Shown: one piece after another, positions 52,868 through 61,403 of the stretch | Layout of the letters: every line of letters begins with the position of its first letter | Position numbering within the stretch: the stretch's first letter is position 1 | From: Spirochaetota bacterium | Lineage (GTDB): Bacteria; Spirochaetota; UBA4802; JAGODF01 | Direction of reading: 5' to 3' | Length of the DNA stretch: 64,000 bases | NCBI GenBank assembly: GCA_029974015.1 | Contig: JARKUF010000004.1 | Location: 124,001 to 188,000 of the forward strand | Position numbers and translations under genes: made by a program | The notes under the pieces: model-generated | The model's input: only the letters and a program-made list of their open reading frames with translations | Told to the model about the DNA's origin: nothing | Database searches by the model: none

Positions 52868-52886
52868 TGTGTTTATCTCCATTGCT

Positions 52887-52916
52887 TTTATCACGCCCGG
52901 CCGGCCAATCTGTCAA
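52887..52916 (-). promoter_or_regulatory. znuACB promoter
   Basis: Minus strand: TTGACA, 18-bp spacer, GATAAA, about 20-25 bp before the znuA start. The spacer contains the palindrome GGCCGGCC. I did not recognise a Zur box. A GGAGGAGGC/GCCTCCTCC hairpin (about 52927-52952) lies upstream, after the barrel gene. Confidence 0.6.
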
Positions 52917-52964
52917 GCGATTTAGCGGAGGAGGCAGTGCTCCGCCTCCTCCGGTCCCTTTGTC

Positions 52965-54539
52965 TTAGAATGTTCCGCTGGCGAAAAGTTCCGCCACGGT
53001 GTTTTCACACTCGGCCTGTGTGAGATGGCGTGCAGCCCTCGCTGAGAAGTATACTCCTCCCATGGCTAAAGTCATTTTTCCTGCGAGAATAAACCCGCTT
53101 TCCCTGATGAAACTGCCCGGTATGCGGGAGTTTCTCAGAGGCAGCAGGCTTTCGTATGCCGGATTTCCTTCCGCGATGAAGGCGCGGGTGATGGAAAGGG
53201 AAAGGGAGGAGGTCCGTCGATAATGGGCTGATACAGCGGCGGTGCCGGTCCGCGAGGCGGCCGAGCCTGAACGCTTCAGATATGTCCCCGTAAATGAAAG
53301 CGAAAGGAATTTCCAGGGGCGGACCGCGAGGCGCTGTCGCCACCGGCGGCGCGCGCCGGGGTCGTTGCCGCTGCGGCTGGAGACCGCAGCTTCGAACCTG
53401 CATAGCTCCAGCCATCGATGGCTGATATCGACAAAGGCGCATTCCCGCTTTGCCATGGGACGCTCATGGTCGCGGGGCCCTGTTGCGGTTTTTCTCTCCG
53501 AGGAAGCCGAGACGCCAATTTTCAAGAAACTCCGGGGTGTGAGGGTCCCGTCAAGAAAGAGCCCCGTGCCGGTGTATTCCCCCACCGAAGCTCCATAGGG
53601 GCTGTAGTAATGCTGGTCGGCGTCTTTCCAGATAAGGGAAAGCCTTACACAGGAGGACATGAGGCCCATTCCTCCCAGATATGCGGAACCGCCGTTGGAG
53701 GCGCTGCTTCCATCATCGTTGTAAAAACGCGTCTGAGCCGTTACCCTCTCGAAGAAAAGGGCTATAAAATCGTCCCTATACTCGGCGGTGAAGCCTCCAC
53801 CTGCGAACCGCTCCGCGCCGCCTGCGACGCTGAAAGAATCTCCCCGGGGCGTGAAAACGCCGTTGCCGAGCCCGTATGCCTGGACCGTCAGAAGCCCGAA
53901 TAAGTTGGCGGCGAGAAGCGCCCCGGGAGTATGGATATGGACCGGTTCGATGTACAAACGGTCCCTACGGTCGCGGTTTTCCATGGACGTGCCCGATGCT
54001 GCCGTGCCCCGGGATTCATACTCCTCCTGTGTGGCATGACGTTCCCGGAGGGAGTAGAACGCCCGCAGAGAGAAGGAGATATCATCTCCCTCGATTCCGA
54101 ATTCGAAGGCGACGCCGTTGAAGGCAAAGTATGGGTTTCCGCTATTACAGGGTATGAATGTATCGCCCTCATGTATCGACCCGCGCCGGGAAAAGAGGTC
54201 AGGCTGCCACGCGCTCCTTTTCCCCAAGAGGAGCCCCTTGCCGAAATGCGCGTGGAAATTGCCCGCGGCGAAGGAAAAATTTGGGCCCAGGTCCCTTAGA
54301 AAAATATTCCATGTTCCGCGGGAGATGCCGGTTTTCGTATCGCGCGTGTGGGCCGCGCTGGCGGCGCTCTTTTCGCTGAATTTCAGGAAGATGCGTTCCC
54401 GGTGGAACTCCCGGGTTTTCTCCTCGAAATCGACGGCGTCCCGGCGGTACTCGCCCTGGAGCCTTGCCGAATAATCCCCTCCGGCGGCAAAGGCGACGCG
54501 GACGGCTAAAAGAAAAACCGCCGTCATCGGGAAGCGCAT
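52965..54539 (-). CDS. Predicted outer-membrane beta-barrel protein (third gene of the cassette)
   Basis: A 524-aa secreted protein with signal peptide RFPMTAVFLLAVRVAFAAGG. The body alternates short beta strands rich in aromatic, Gly and Ser residues, as in outer-membrane barrels. NFHAHFGKGLLLGKRSAWQP resembles the FGQGLLL segment of the barrel region of some Bacteroidota helix-hairpin-helix proteins, as I remember them. The last residues end in Phe (SGTF), as barrel proteins often do. It overlaps the HhH protein gene by 16 bp. Function unknown. Confidence 0.7.
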   Translation of the reverse strand: MRFPMTAVFLLAVRVAFAAGGDYSARLQGEYRRDAVDFEEKTREFHRERIFLKFSEKSAASAAHTRDTKTGISRGTWNIFLRDLGPNFSFAAGNFHAHFGKGLLLGKRSAWQPDLFSRRGSIHEGDTFIPCNSGNPYFAFNGVAFEFGIEGDDISFSLRAFYSLRERHATQEEYESRGTAASGTSMENRDRRDRLYIEPVHIHTPGALLAANLFGLLTVQAYGLGNGVFTPRGDSFSVAGGAERFAGGGFTAEYRDDFIALFFERVTAQTRFYNDDGSSASNGGSAYLGGMGLMSSCVRLSLIWKDADQHYYSPYGASVGEYTGTGLFLDGTLTPRSFLKIGVSASSERKTATGPRDHERPMAKRECAFVDISHRWLELCRFEAAVSSRSGNDPGARRRWRQRLAVRPWKFLSLSFTGTYLKRSGSAASRTGTAAVSAHYRRTSSLSLSITRAFIAEGNPAYESLLPLRNSRIPGSFIRESGFILAGKMTLAMGGVYFSARAARHLTQAECENTVAELFASGTF

Positions 54540-55846
54540 ATCTTCCTCGCCGCCTTTTTTTCCGATTCATTGAGATACGCCAGGCCGCCGATTTTTTCTG
54601 AGAGTTTTTCCCTCGTCATCTCTTTCGCGAGTTCCGCGACACGGAGGGCGGAGCCGGCCTTCACGCCTCCATTTACCAGCTCCTGAAAGAGGGCTTTCCG
54701 AGCCCTGCGCGTGTAAAATGGGAGAAAAGCTTTTCGCTTCGCGTCGGCCCCGCGCACGGGCCGGTGTTTTTTTCGGGATTGTTCCCTTTCGGGGTCCGGC
54801 GCTATGTTCTCCAGACAGGGCTTCAGGCGGCTGAATTCAGCGGGCAAAACCCCCATCTGGATGAGGGCCAGGCGGCTCAGGGGTCCGAAGGATTGTCTGT
54901 ATTTCACCAGGCGTTCCGCGACATGGCCGTCTATGCCGACGTTTCGCAACTCGTCAATGGTGCAGGTTTCGAGGTCGAGTTTAACATCGCAGGCAGCGCG
55001 CCTCCTGGGAGCGGCGTATCGGATTTCCTCAAGCGGCGGCGTTACGCTTAAAACGGTTACGCTCAGGGAGTGGGTCGGGCCCAGATAGCCGTGGTATCGA
55101 AGCCCGTAAGACACCATCGTTCCCTTGAAGAGCAAAATGACGGCGCCGGCCAATGAATGGGTTTCCCGCGACCAGCCCCCCGTGACCGCGAGGAAGGGCA
55201 TAATGTTTGCCGACACGGTAACTGTGTTCACAGGCCCAAAGTATGTGCCGTTGATATTCCACGCAGCAGCGAAACCCCTCACGGGCCGGAGGGCGATACC
55301 GGCGCACCATTCCGGAAAGTGAAGGTCCCGCCCGTCCCTGGAAATGAGAGAGCGCAGGTTCTCCTGCTGATACGCGATGTCAATCCAGGGGAAGGGCGTT
55401 AACGCAACCGCGGCCCGGACGTCCCAGAGCTCCAAGGTGATATCGGCGGCGTCCGTGTCGATTCTGAGCCTGTCGTATGATATTCCTCCTCCTATTTTGA
55501 GCGGGCCCCAGGGCATAAACCCCGCGGCGGCTTCTACCGTATCTTCCCGGTATTCTTCAATCCCGAAGCTCCTCCATGAGACAAGGGCGCCGGCGCGGGG
55601 CGCCGCGGCGCCCGCCGATACATATCCGGCATGGAGCCCTTCCAGCCCGTAGGGGCGGGAGTACGACATGTCGAGGAAAAGAGGAGCGCTGCCGGGAAGG
55701 AAAGCGGGGGAGAGATGCGGCCCCGCCGCGGAATGCTCAACAGCGGCGCGCTGGTAGGGGAAGAGCGCGGCCGGATGTGAGTGCCGATACGTGAAGGCCG
55801 TGGAACTCAGGGACAGGGAGACGAAGAGTATCAAGGATACAGTCAT
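54524..55846 (-). CDS. Outer-membrane-like protein with ComEA-type helix-hairpin-helix (second gene of the cassette)
   Basis: A 440-aa secreted protein. After the signal peptide (TVSLILFVSLSLSSTAF), residues ~30-270 are beta-rich and glycine/aromatic-rich, like a barrel or beta-sheet membrane domain (GGGISYDRLRIDTDAADITL). Residues ~285-345 (TCTIDELRNVGIDGHVAERL then VKYRQSFGPLSRLALIQMGV) form a helix-hairpin-helix like that of DNA-binding ComEA. The C-terminal ~95 residues are basic and helical. It overlaps its neighbours by 4 and 16 bp. Linking a DNA-binding motif to an envelope protein suggests nucleic-acid handling (hypothesis). Confidence 0.7.
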   Translation of the reverse strand: MTVSLILFVSLSLSSTAFTYRHSHPAALFPYQRAAVEHSAAGPHLSPAFLPGSAPLFLDMSYSRPYGLEGLHAGYVSAGAAAPRAGALVSWRSFGIEEYREDTVEAAAGFMPWGPLKIGGGISYDRLRIDTDAADITLELWDVRAAVALTPFPWIDIAYQQENLRSLISRDGRDLHFPEWCAGIALRPVRGFAAAWNINGTYFGPVNTVTVSANIMPFLAVTGGWSRETHSLAGAVILLFKGTMVSYGLRYHGYLGPTHSLSVTVLSVTPPLEEIRYAAPRRRAACDVKLDLETCTIDELRNVGIDGHVAERLVKYRQSFGPLSRLALIQMGVLPAEFSRLKPCLENIAPDPEREQSRKKHRPVRGADAKRKAFLPFYTRRARKALFQELVNGGVKAGSALRVAELAKEMTREKLSEKIGGLAYLNESEKKAARKICASR

Positions 55847-56865
55847 CTGTAACGGCTCACGATGAGATACACTGTTTCCCGCTGGGAGCGGCGCAGTGAG
55901 GGGCTCGCCGCTTCAATCATGGCGAGATACAGTCCCGTTCCCGCGGTCCTGCCCCTCCCCCGGAGGTCCCAGGAAAGGGAACGGTTTCCCGGGGGGATAT
56001 TGCGCTGCAGCGGCGATTCGTGGACCATCATTCCCCCGGGTGTGAAGACGCGGAGCCGCAGGGATACGGGATGGAAAACCGTGAGAGGGATTGTACATTC
56101 GCCGTGAAAAGGGTGGCCGGGGACCACTGTAATCTTTTTGCGGGGAATGTTGATGAGGTCGCCACCCCGCCCCACAGCAGAGATGATGTTAGGGCGGCCG
56201 GGGGTTTGAAACGCCGTAACGGCAAAATCTTCTTTCGTGTTTCTGTCCTCCGTTCCGATGCGGGCAATGCTCTGATGGGACGCCAGTCCGCGGAGGCCTA
56301 TATCGACCATGGAAAATTGGGGGTTTTCTCCCGAGAAAGGTTCCCACTGTCCTGCGGCCCGCGCATATTCGAGGTACTGGAGCATCGTGCTGTTGGGCGA
56401 CTCATCGCGGTTTGAGAATGCGACGAAATCGATGATTCCGCCGTTTTTTGGATCGTCGTCGGTGTCGATGGCGACGACGCAATCGGTGTTCCAGAGGCTG
56501 CTCGGATAGTTGTTGCAGTAGATGTCGAGGACACCGTTGCGATTGGTATCGCCGGTGAGGTCGGTCTCATCCGGGATACCCGGCGCCGTGAGATGCACTA
56601 CGGCGAAGCGGTCATCATAAGGGGTTTCCGGGAGGTCGCAGCCGTGGAGGGTTATGGGGTCTTCGGACAGGGGCTCGTTGGTGCCATAGTACATGGTTAC
56701 ATAGAGGCGGGATATGTCGATCCGTTCGCCGCACTCGCCCAGAAAGAAAAGCTCAACCCAGTCATCGCCTGAAGTCCCCGGCGCGACCTCGTTTATAAGC
56801 AGGGTCCCCGCAGAGAGGTTTACCGCAACAATGATAATGATGAATGCTGTTCCTATCTTCCTCAT
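55843..56865 (-). CDS. Secreted lamin-tail-like protein with FlgD-type C-terminal domain (first gene of the cassette)
   Basis: A 340-aa secreted protein. The signal peptide spans residues 1-19. LLINEVAPGTSGDDWVELFF at the start of the mature part, then GIIDFVAFSNRDESPNSTML, and repeated Asp-rich turns match the lamin-tail (LTD) domain of secreted bacterial proteins. The C-terminal ~95 residues (SLRLRVFTPGGMMVHESPLQ, GNRSLSWDLRGRGRTAGTGL) match the FlgD-like Ig fold used as a sorting or structural domain. GAGGAAAAACA precedes the ATG. It leads the cassette. Confidence 0.72.
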   Translation of the reverse strand: MRKIGTAFIIIIVAVNLSAGTLLINEVAPGTSGDDWVELFFLGECGERIDISRLYVTMYYGTNEPLSEDPITLHGCDLPETPYDDRFAVVHLTAPGIPDETDLTGDTNRNGVLDIYCNNYPSSLWNTDCVVAIDTDDDPKNGGIIDFVAFSNRDESPNSTMLQYLEYARAAGQWEPFSGENPQFSMVDIGLRGLASHQSIARIGTEDRNTKEDFAVTAFQTPGRPNIISAVGRGGDLINIPRKKITVVPGHPFHGECTIPLTVFHPVSLRLRVFTPGGMMVHESPLQRNIPPGNRSLSWDLRGRGRTAGTGLYLAMIEAASPSLRRSQRETVYLIVSRYR

Positions 56866-56897
56866 TGTTTTTCCTCAGCAAGGCTGTCAAAAACCAG

Positions 56898-57000
56898 GCT
56901 TTTCCCAACATCTAATATTTATGCTCCCCCGCCTCTGGCGGGCGGGAGAGCACAAGTCCGGATTATGTCAGCAGTTATATTTTTTTTGGCCCCGGTTGAG
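56898..57000. repeat. Dispersed hairpin element, composite degenerate copy
   Basis: TCCCAACATCTAATATTTA, hairpin TGCTCCCCCGCC / GGGCGGGAGAGCA, then TCCGGATTATGTCAGCAGTT, and a following TTGAGTTTTTGTGGCTGCC arm. It lies between the divergent cassette and hemerythrin genes. Confidence 0.7.
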
Positions 57001-57099
57001 TTTTTGTGGCTGCCTATTAGGGATACGTATTTTGAATGGCTTATATAAAAAATTTTTTTGTTCAGGGGGCTTCCCCGTACAGGGGCGGTCGGAAAAGCT

Positions 57100-57128
57100 T
57101 TGACAGAGCGGGGAATGGATGATACATT
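57100..57128 (+). promoter_or_regulatory. Promoter of the hemerythrin operon
   Basis: TTGACA, 17-bp spacer, TACATT, about 43 bp before the hemerythrin start. Confidence 0.6.
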
Positions 57129-57171
57129 TAGCTTTGATTGGGGTTGCTATCATTAAGGAAAGGGTGAAAGT

Positions 57172-57579
57172 ATGGATTTTATTACATGGACGGATGAATT
57201 TAGCGTTGGAGTGGGAAAGTTTGACGCTGAACACCGGAATCTGGTAAATTTTATCAATAAGCTCAACAATGCCCTGAAGATTGGAAGCGCACAGAAGACC
57301 ATCGAAGAGATACTGGGGGGGCTTATCAGGTATACCGCCATTCATTTCAAGCATGAGGAAGATTATATGGTATTGTACGATTACCCCGCTTATGAGGCAC
57401 ACCGGAAGGAACACCAGGACCTCACCGCCCAGGTCGCCGATTTCTACGAGCGCTTTTGCGCCGGGAAGACGACCTTCTCTCTTGAGCTCTTGAATTTTTT
57501 GAAGGACTGGCTGACGAAACATATCCTTGGAAGCGACAGGGCTTACAGGGATTTCTTTAATGGAAAGGGCGTAAATTGA
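57172..57579 (+). CDS. Bacteriohemerythrin
   Basis: A 135-aa four-helix bundle with a di-iron site. The ligand pattern is complete: HRNLVNFINKL with its preceding FDAEH, HFKHEEDYM (two His, Glu), HRKEHQDL (two His), and the C-terminal HILGSDRAY (His, Asp). Hemerythrins bind O2 reversibly and deliver or sense it. With no signal peptide it is cytoplasmic. The stop codon overlaps the TTG start of the next gene (TTGA), so translation is coupled. Confidence 0.93.
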   Translation: MDFITWTDEFSVGVGKFDAEHRNLVNFINKLNNALKIGSAQKTIEEILGGLIRYTAIHFKHEEDYMVLYDYPAYEAHRKEHQDLTAQVADFYERFCAGKTTFSLELLNFLKDWLTKHILGSDRAYRDFFNGKGVN

Positions 57580-60500
57580 AATTCAAGTTTCTGTGCACGC
57601 TTCTTTTCTGCGCCTTGCACATCTCCGGTTTTCCCGGTGAAGATTTCACCGCCCGGGAGCATAAGGTCATGGAAAGCTTCCGCAAAGGAGATTACTTCGG
57701 CCTTTACGAAAATATCGAAGCCCTGCTTTTTGACCACCCCTTCCGTCCCGAGGCGTTTCTTTATTATTACGATATCGCCCGCATGGCCGATGTCCTGGGC
57801 CGCCAAAGGGCCGAAGCGACCCTGGATGCCCTTTTATCAAGGCTTGACGAAACGCCCGAAGTGGCAAACGCTAATATCATCCGCCTCAATCTTACCCTTG
57901 AGAAAGAAAAAGTAATTTCACCCCGCGATACAAAGGGCGCCGCTAAGCTGGGTGAGATGCTTGGGCCCCTGAGAAAGTGGGTTGTTTTCGGGCCCTATAA
58001 AAAATACGGCCCCGGGGACCTGTATCATCCATTTCCGCCGGAAGGGGCCCTGTCGCTGAAAACACGGGTGAGCGCCGGCAGGACCATTGATATCGACAAT
58101 CCCGGCGGAATTTTAAAATTCGGAAGATATATCTACCCCGCCGAGGGCATTGCTTACGCGGCGACATCGTTTCGGATTTCCGGAGAGGTGAAAGTCCGCG
58201 TCTACTCCGGGGCCGAGTATGCGCTCTTCATAAACGGCAGGCATGTCCTCACCAATGGCGGGGGCGATACGTCTCGCCTCTGCCGTGTTATACGAATACA
58301 GGGCACCGACGAAGTTACCCTCATGCTAAAAATCCGTAAGCTGCGTTCCTGGGACGCCAGGGTCATAGTCACCGACGTGGAGGACAGGGTCCTCAGGCCG
58401 GTCCTGGAACTTGACCGATTTTATCGTTCCGGGTTTCGCCATGTGGAGGAACCGGACCACCCCTTTGCCGCGTTCATGGCGTTGGAGGACCAGGGCCGGA
58501 AGGCTTTTGCCCTTGCTTCGTTTTTTGACGAGCTTGAGAGCGATGAATCCATAGAGCTGTATAGGAAAGCCGCAGAAAGCAGGAAGGACGCCATGAGCGC
58601 GTACTTCCTGGCCTCGGCCCTTCTCGGATACAGCGGCAATGACGCTGCATCGGCGCGGTTTTTAGAAGGATGGAGGATGATGGGGGAGGCCGCCAGAGAT
58701 CCGGGCCTGGTGCCCGCCCTGCACCGGCGTTTTAGAAAAATATACGATTCCCGCGATTACCTGAAGGCCCTGGAGTACGGCAAGAGCAAGTATGGTAAGA
58801 TGAGGAATTATTTCCCATTCCGGCGGGATTACCTCCGCCTCATGCGCCTCATGGGTTACAGAAAGGAGTTCGAGGAGGAGAGCGAGAAGCTCAGGGCCGA
58901 TTTTCCGTCGTCGATTTTTTCTTTCCAGGAAGAGGCGGAATATTGGGAGAAGCACGAACCCTTGAAAGCGGCGTCGATCTACGAAGAGCTCCTCAAAAAA
59001 ACATACGACAGAAAAAGCCTGAAGGCACTGGTGAATCTGTACCGTCGACGCTCCATGAACCGGGAGGCCCTGGGGGCCATTGAAAAATACGGTCTTCCCG
59101 GGGACCTCTCCAGGGACAGGGTTTCCCTTCTGGTGGACCTGGGGGAATACGAGGCTGCAAAGGACCTCGCCTTCAAGAAGCTCCTGGAACGAGAGGACCC
59201 CTATTATTATCTACAGCTTGGATACATTGACCAGCTTCGGGGAGACGATCCGCTGATGCACTGGAAGCGATATTTGTCGCTGAAACCTTCGTATTTCACC
59301 TTGAATGAATACGGCACCTTCCTCGAAAAGGGGGCCCCCGCCGTACCTCTGGGCGATATCAACGGCGCCGGGGCCCTCGCGGCGGTGGAGCGCTGGAAAA
59401 AGAGCGAATCCGCGGCAGGCGCATCGTCCAGCGTGCTGTACCGGGGCCGTGTGTACGAACTTCTTCGGGACGGAGGGAGCAGGGTACACTGCGAGGAGGT
59501 GATCGCACTGGAGGACCGGAAGGGAATCGAGAAATGGGGGGAGTACAGGGTCCCCTATCGCGGAAGTTTCACGCCGGTTAGGGTGAGGGTGCACCGCTCC
59601 GATGGAGGCTACACGGAATCGTACGGCGTCCAGGACGTGGATGGCACTAAATATATCAACCTCCCTTCACTCGAGGAACATTCCCTGGTCCACCTGGAAT
59701 ACTATGTGGAAAACCCCGTAGGCGGTCCCGCCTATTCTTCGTTCTTCTGCACTCCGAGAACGGAAATAGCGAATTATGACGAACCACTTGAAAAATTCCA
59801 CTTCACCCTCCTGGCCCCGCCGGAGATGCGTGTGAACGTCAGGGCGCCTGAAGGCGCGAAAGTCCGGGAAGGCCAACGTGACGGCATGAAATCGTATTCG
59901 TTTTCCGTGGAAAACGTCCCCGCAATCACGCGGGAGAGCTACGTTGGAAGCAAGTTTCGGGTCCTTCCCTGGTACGCTTTCTCGACCATGGAAAGCATCG
60001 GCGATTTTGCGACATGGTACCGCGGCCGCCTTGGGGGGCTCCTTGACGCGGACTCCGATTTCTGCCGTCGGCAGTTTTCGGGCCGGGGAGAAGCCCTCGT
60101 GCATGAGGTGTACGAATACGTGGCGCGCAAGGTGGACCTCGACGGGACCTACCTCTATTATCCGAAGAAGGCTTCGGACGTACTTTACCGCAAAAGCGGC
60201 ACTGCCGAAGACAGAGTGGTCCTTGCAAAATCAATACTGGCGCGCCTGGGTATGATTTCCTTCATCGCCTTTGCCCGGAGGATGGAACAGCCGGACATCG
60301 GGGGCACAGTTTTACCTGAAAGCTTTACCGATATTCTTTTATTCGTACCCATCACGACGGAGCGTGGGCTCTGGCTTGATTTTTCCAGCATGGAGTACGC
60401 CTGCGGCGATGTGTCTCCCGGCCTGGACGATACCGAGGCCCTGGTTTTACATACGGGGGGCCATGAATACAGGAGGATAAAGGGCGGTAAGGACGCCGAA

Positions 60501-61121
60501 GTGACCGGCAGATACCATGTTACCCTGACACGCGAGGGAAATGCTGAGATAGAGGGGTCCCTGGAATTTTCCGGCACACTGGGAGAGTTTCGAAAAAACT
60601 TTAAAAACGCTTGGGAGCAAGAGAAGGGCGCCCGGATATATTTCTCTTCCCTCATTCCTTCCCTGGAGTTGGAAAAGTTCACTGTGGAGCGTCTTGAAGA
60701 GCATCGAAAACCTTTCAAAATCACCATGACTGGAGGGGCCTTCGGCTTGGGGACCCCGGGGAGGAAACGCCTCCTGTTCAGGACATCCTTGGTGGCCAGC
60801 AATGCTTACAAGTATATCCGGTACTCATCGCGCCATCACGCGCTTGTGGTCAGGGAAGACCTTATGGAGGACGATATTTACGAGTATCGACTCCCCGAGG
60901 GGACCGCCTCCGTTTCAGCGCCGGAGGATTTTTCTCTGGGGGGACGCTTCGGCTACGCGGAAATAAAAATCAGATGCGCCGGAACATCCGGCCCAATCAC
61001 TGTGATGAAAAAAATTCACCTGAAAAAGGGCGTGATTTCGCCCCATGACTATGGTGAATTCATGGATTTCTGCATGAAGATAAAGGACGCGGAATATAAA
61101 AATATTACTGCGGGGTTATGA
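57576..61121 (+). CDS. Secreted TPR / DUF3857 / transglutaminase-like protein lacking the catalytic residues
   Basis: An 1181-aa protein with a signal peptide (residues 1-18). Residues ~20-200 and ~300-560 contain TPR-like helical repeats; residues ~620-715 match DUF3857; residues ~865-960 are the transglutaminase-like core. In that family the active Cys sits in a GxCxDxA-type motif and the His in an F-x-H-V strand. Here the places read GTAEDR and SFTDILLF, so both Cys and His appear lost. It is probably a scaffold or binding protein. The start is TTG at 57576 with GGAAAGGGCG upstream, overlapping the hemerythrin stop. Confidence 0.78.
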   Translation: MKFKFLCTLLFCALHISGFPGEDFTAREHKVMESFRKGDYFGLYENIEALLFDHPFRPEAFLYYYDIARMADVLGRQRAEATLDALLSRLDETPEVANANIIRLNLTLEKEKVISPRDTKGAAKLGEMLGPLRKWVVFGPYKKYGPGDLYHPFPPEGALSLKTRVSAGRTIDIDNPGGILKFGRYIYPAEGIAYAATSFRISGEVKVRVYSGAEYALFINGRHVLTNGGGDTSRLCRVIRIQGTDEVTLMLKIRKLRSWDARVIVTDVEDRVLRPVLELDRFYRSGFRHVEEPDHPFAAFMALEDQGRKAFALASFFDELESDESIELYRKAAESRKDAMSAYFLASALLGYSGNDAASARFLEGWRMMGEAARDPGLVPALHRRFRKIYDSRDYLKALEYGKSKYGKMRNYFPFRRDYLRLMRLMGYRKEFEEESEKLRADFPSSIFSFQEEAEYWEKHEPLKAASIYEELLKKTYDRKSLKALVNLYRRRSMNREALGAIEKYGLPGDLSRDRVSLLVDLGEYEAAKDLAFKKLLEREDPYYYLQLGYIDQLRGDDPLMHWKRYLSLKPSYFTLNEYGTFLEKGAPAVPLGDINGAGALAAVERWKKSESAAGASSSVLYRGRVYELLRDGGSRVHCEEVIALEDRKGIEKWGEYRVPYRGSFTPVRVRVHRSDGGYTESYGVQDVDGTKYINLPSLEEHSLVHLEYYVENPVGGPAYSSFFCTPRTEIANYDEPLEKFHFTLLAPPEMRVNVRAPEGAKVREGQRDGMKSYSFSVENVPAITRESYVGSKFRVLPWYAFSTMESIGDFATWYRGRLGGLLDADSDFCRRQFSGRGEALVHEVYEYVARKVDLDGTYLYYPKKASDVLYRKSGTAEDRVVLAKSILARLGMISFIAFARRMEQPDIGGTVLPESFTDILLFVPITTERGLWLDFSSMEYACGDVSPGLDDTEALVLHTGGHEYRRIKGGKDAEVTGRYHVTLTREGNAEIEGSLEFSGTLGEFRKNFKNAWEQEKGARIYFSSLIPSLELEKFTVERLEEHRKPFKITMTGGAFGLGTPGRKRLLFRTSLVASNAYKYIRYSSRHHALVVREDLMEDDIYEYRLPEGTASVSAPEDFSLGGRFGYAEIKIRCAGTSGPITVMKKIHLKKGVISPHDYGEFMDFCMKIKDAEYKNITAGL

Positions 61122-61217
61122 CTGGCTCTTGCTTCCGGTCTTGCGGGCTTTTTTCCTTCTTTTAATTTGCCTTTTCGCCTTCGCACGTTTTTCCCGGGCA
61201 TTATACTGCTTGCTCAT
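61116..61217 (-). CDS. 33-aa lysine/arginine-rich protein
   Basis: A very small minus-strand gene that opens MSKQYNAREKRAKAKRQ and ends KKARKTGSKSQS. GGGAGGGACCCCC directly precedes the ATG, a strong ribosome-binding site. Nearly half the residues are Lys or Arg, which suggests RNA or ribosome binding. I recall similar short basic proteins opening MSK-YN-R-KR in other bacteria, but cannot check. Its last 6 bp overlap the end of the convergent 1181-aa gene. Confidence 0.65.
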   Translation of the reverse strand: MSKQYNAREKRAKAKRQIKRRKKARKTGSKSQS

Positions 61218-61251
61218 GGGGGTCCCTCCCAAAAATGTTGTTTTAATAAAT

Positions 61252-61321
61252 GGACAGCCACAAAAGATAGGTTTTCCCGCCAGCCGAAGGCGGCGGAAAA
61301 ACCTATCTTTTAGAAGTTGCC
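61252..61321. repeat. Dispersed hairpin element, short copy
   Basis: GGACAGCCACAAAAGATAGG leads into the hairpin AAAAGATAGGTTTTCCCGCC with a near-perfect complement, ending CTTTTAGAAGTTGCC. The AGATAGG/CCTATCT flank is unique to this copy yet complementary. Confidence 0.85.
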
Positions 61322-61403
61322 AGTAGTATTAAATAATGCCTTATAAGGCCGGGTAGGCCGGTTTTTGTCAATTTAATTTCGATACACTGCGTACTTCCCG
61401 GCA

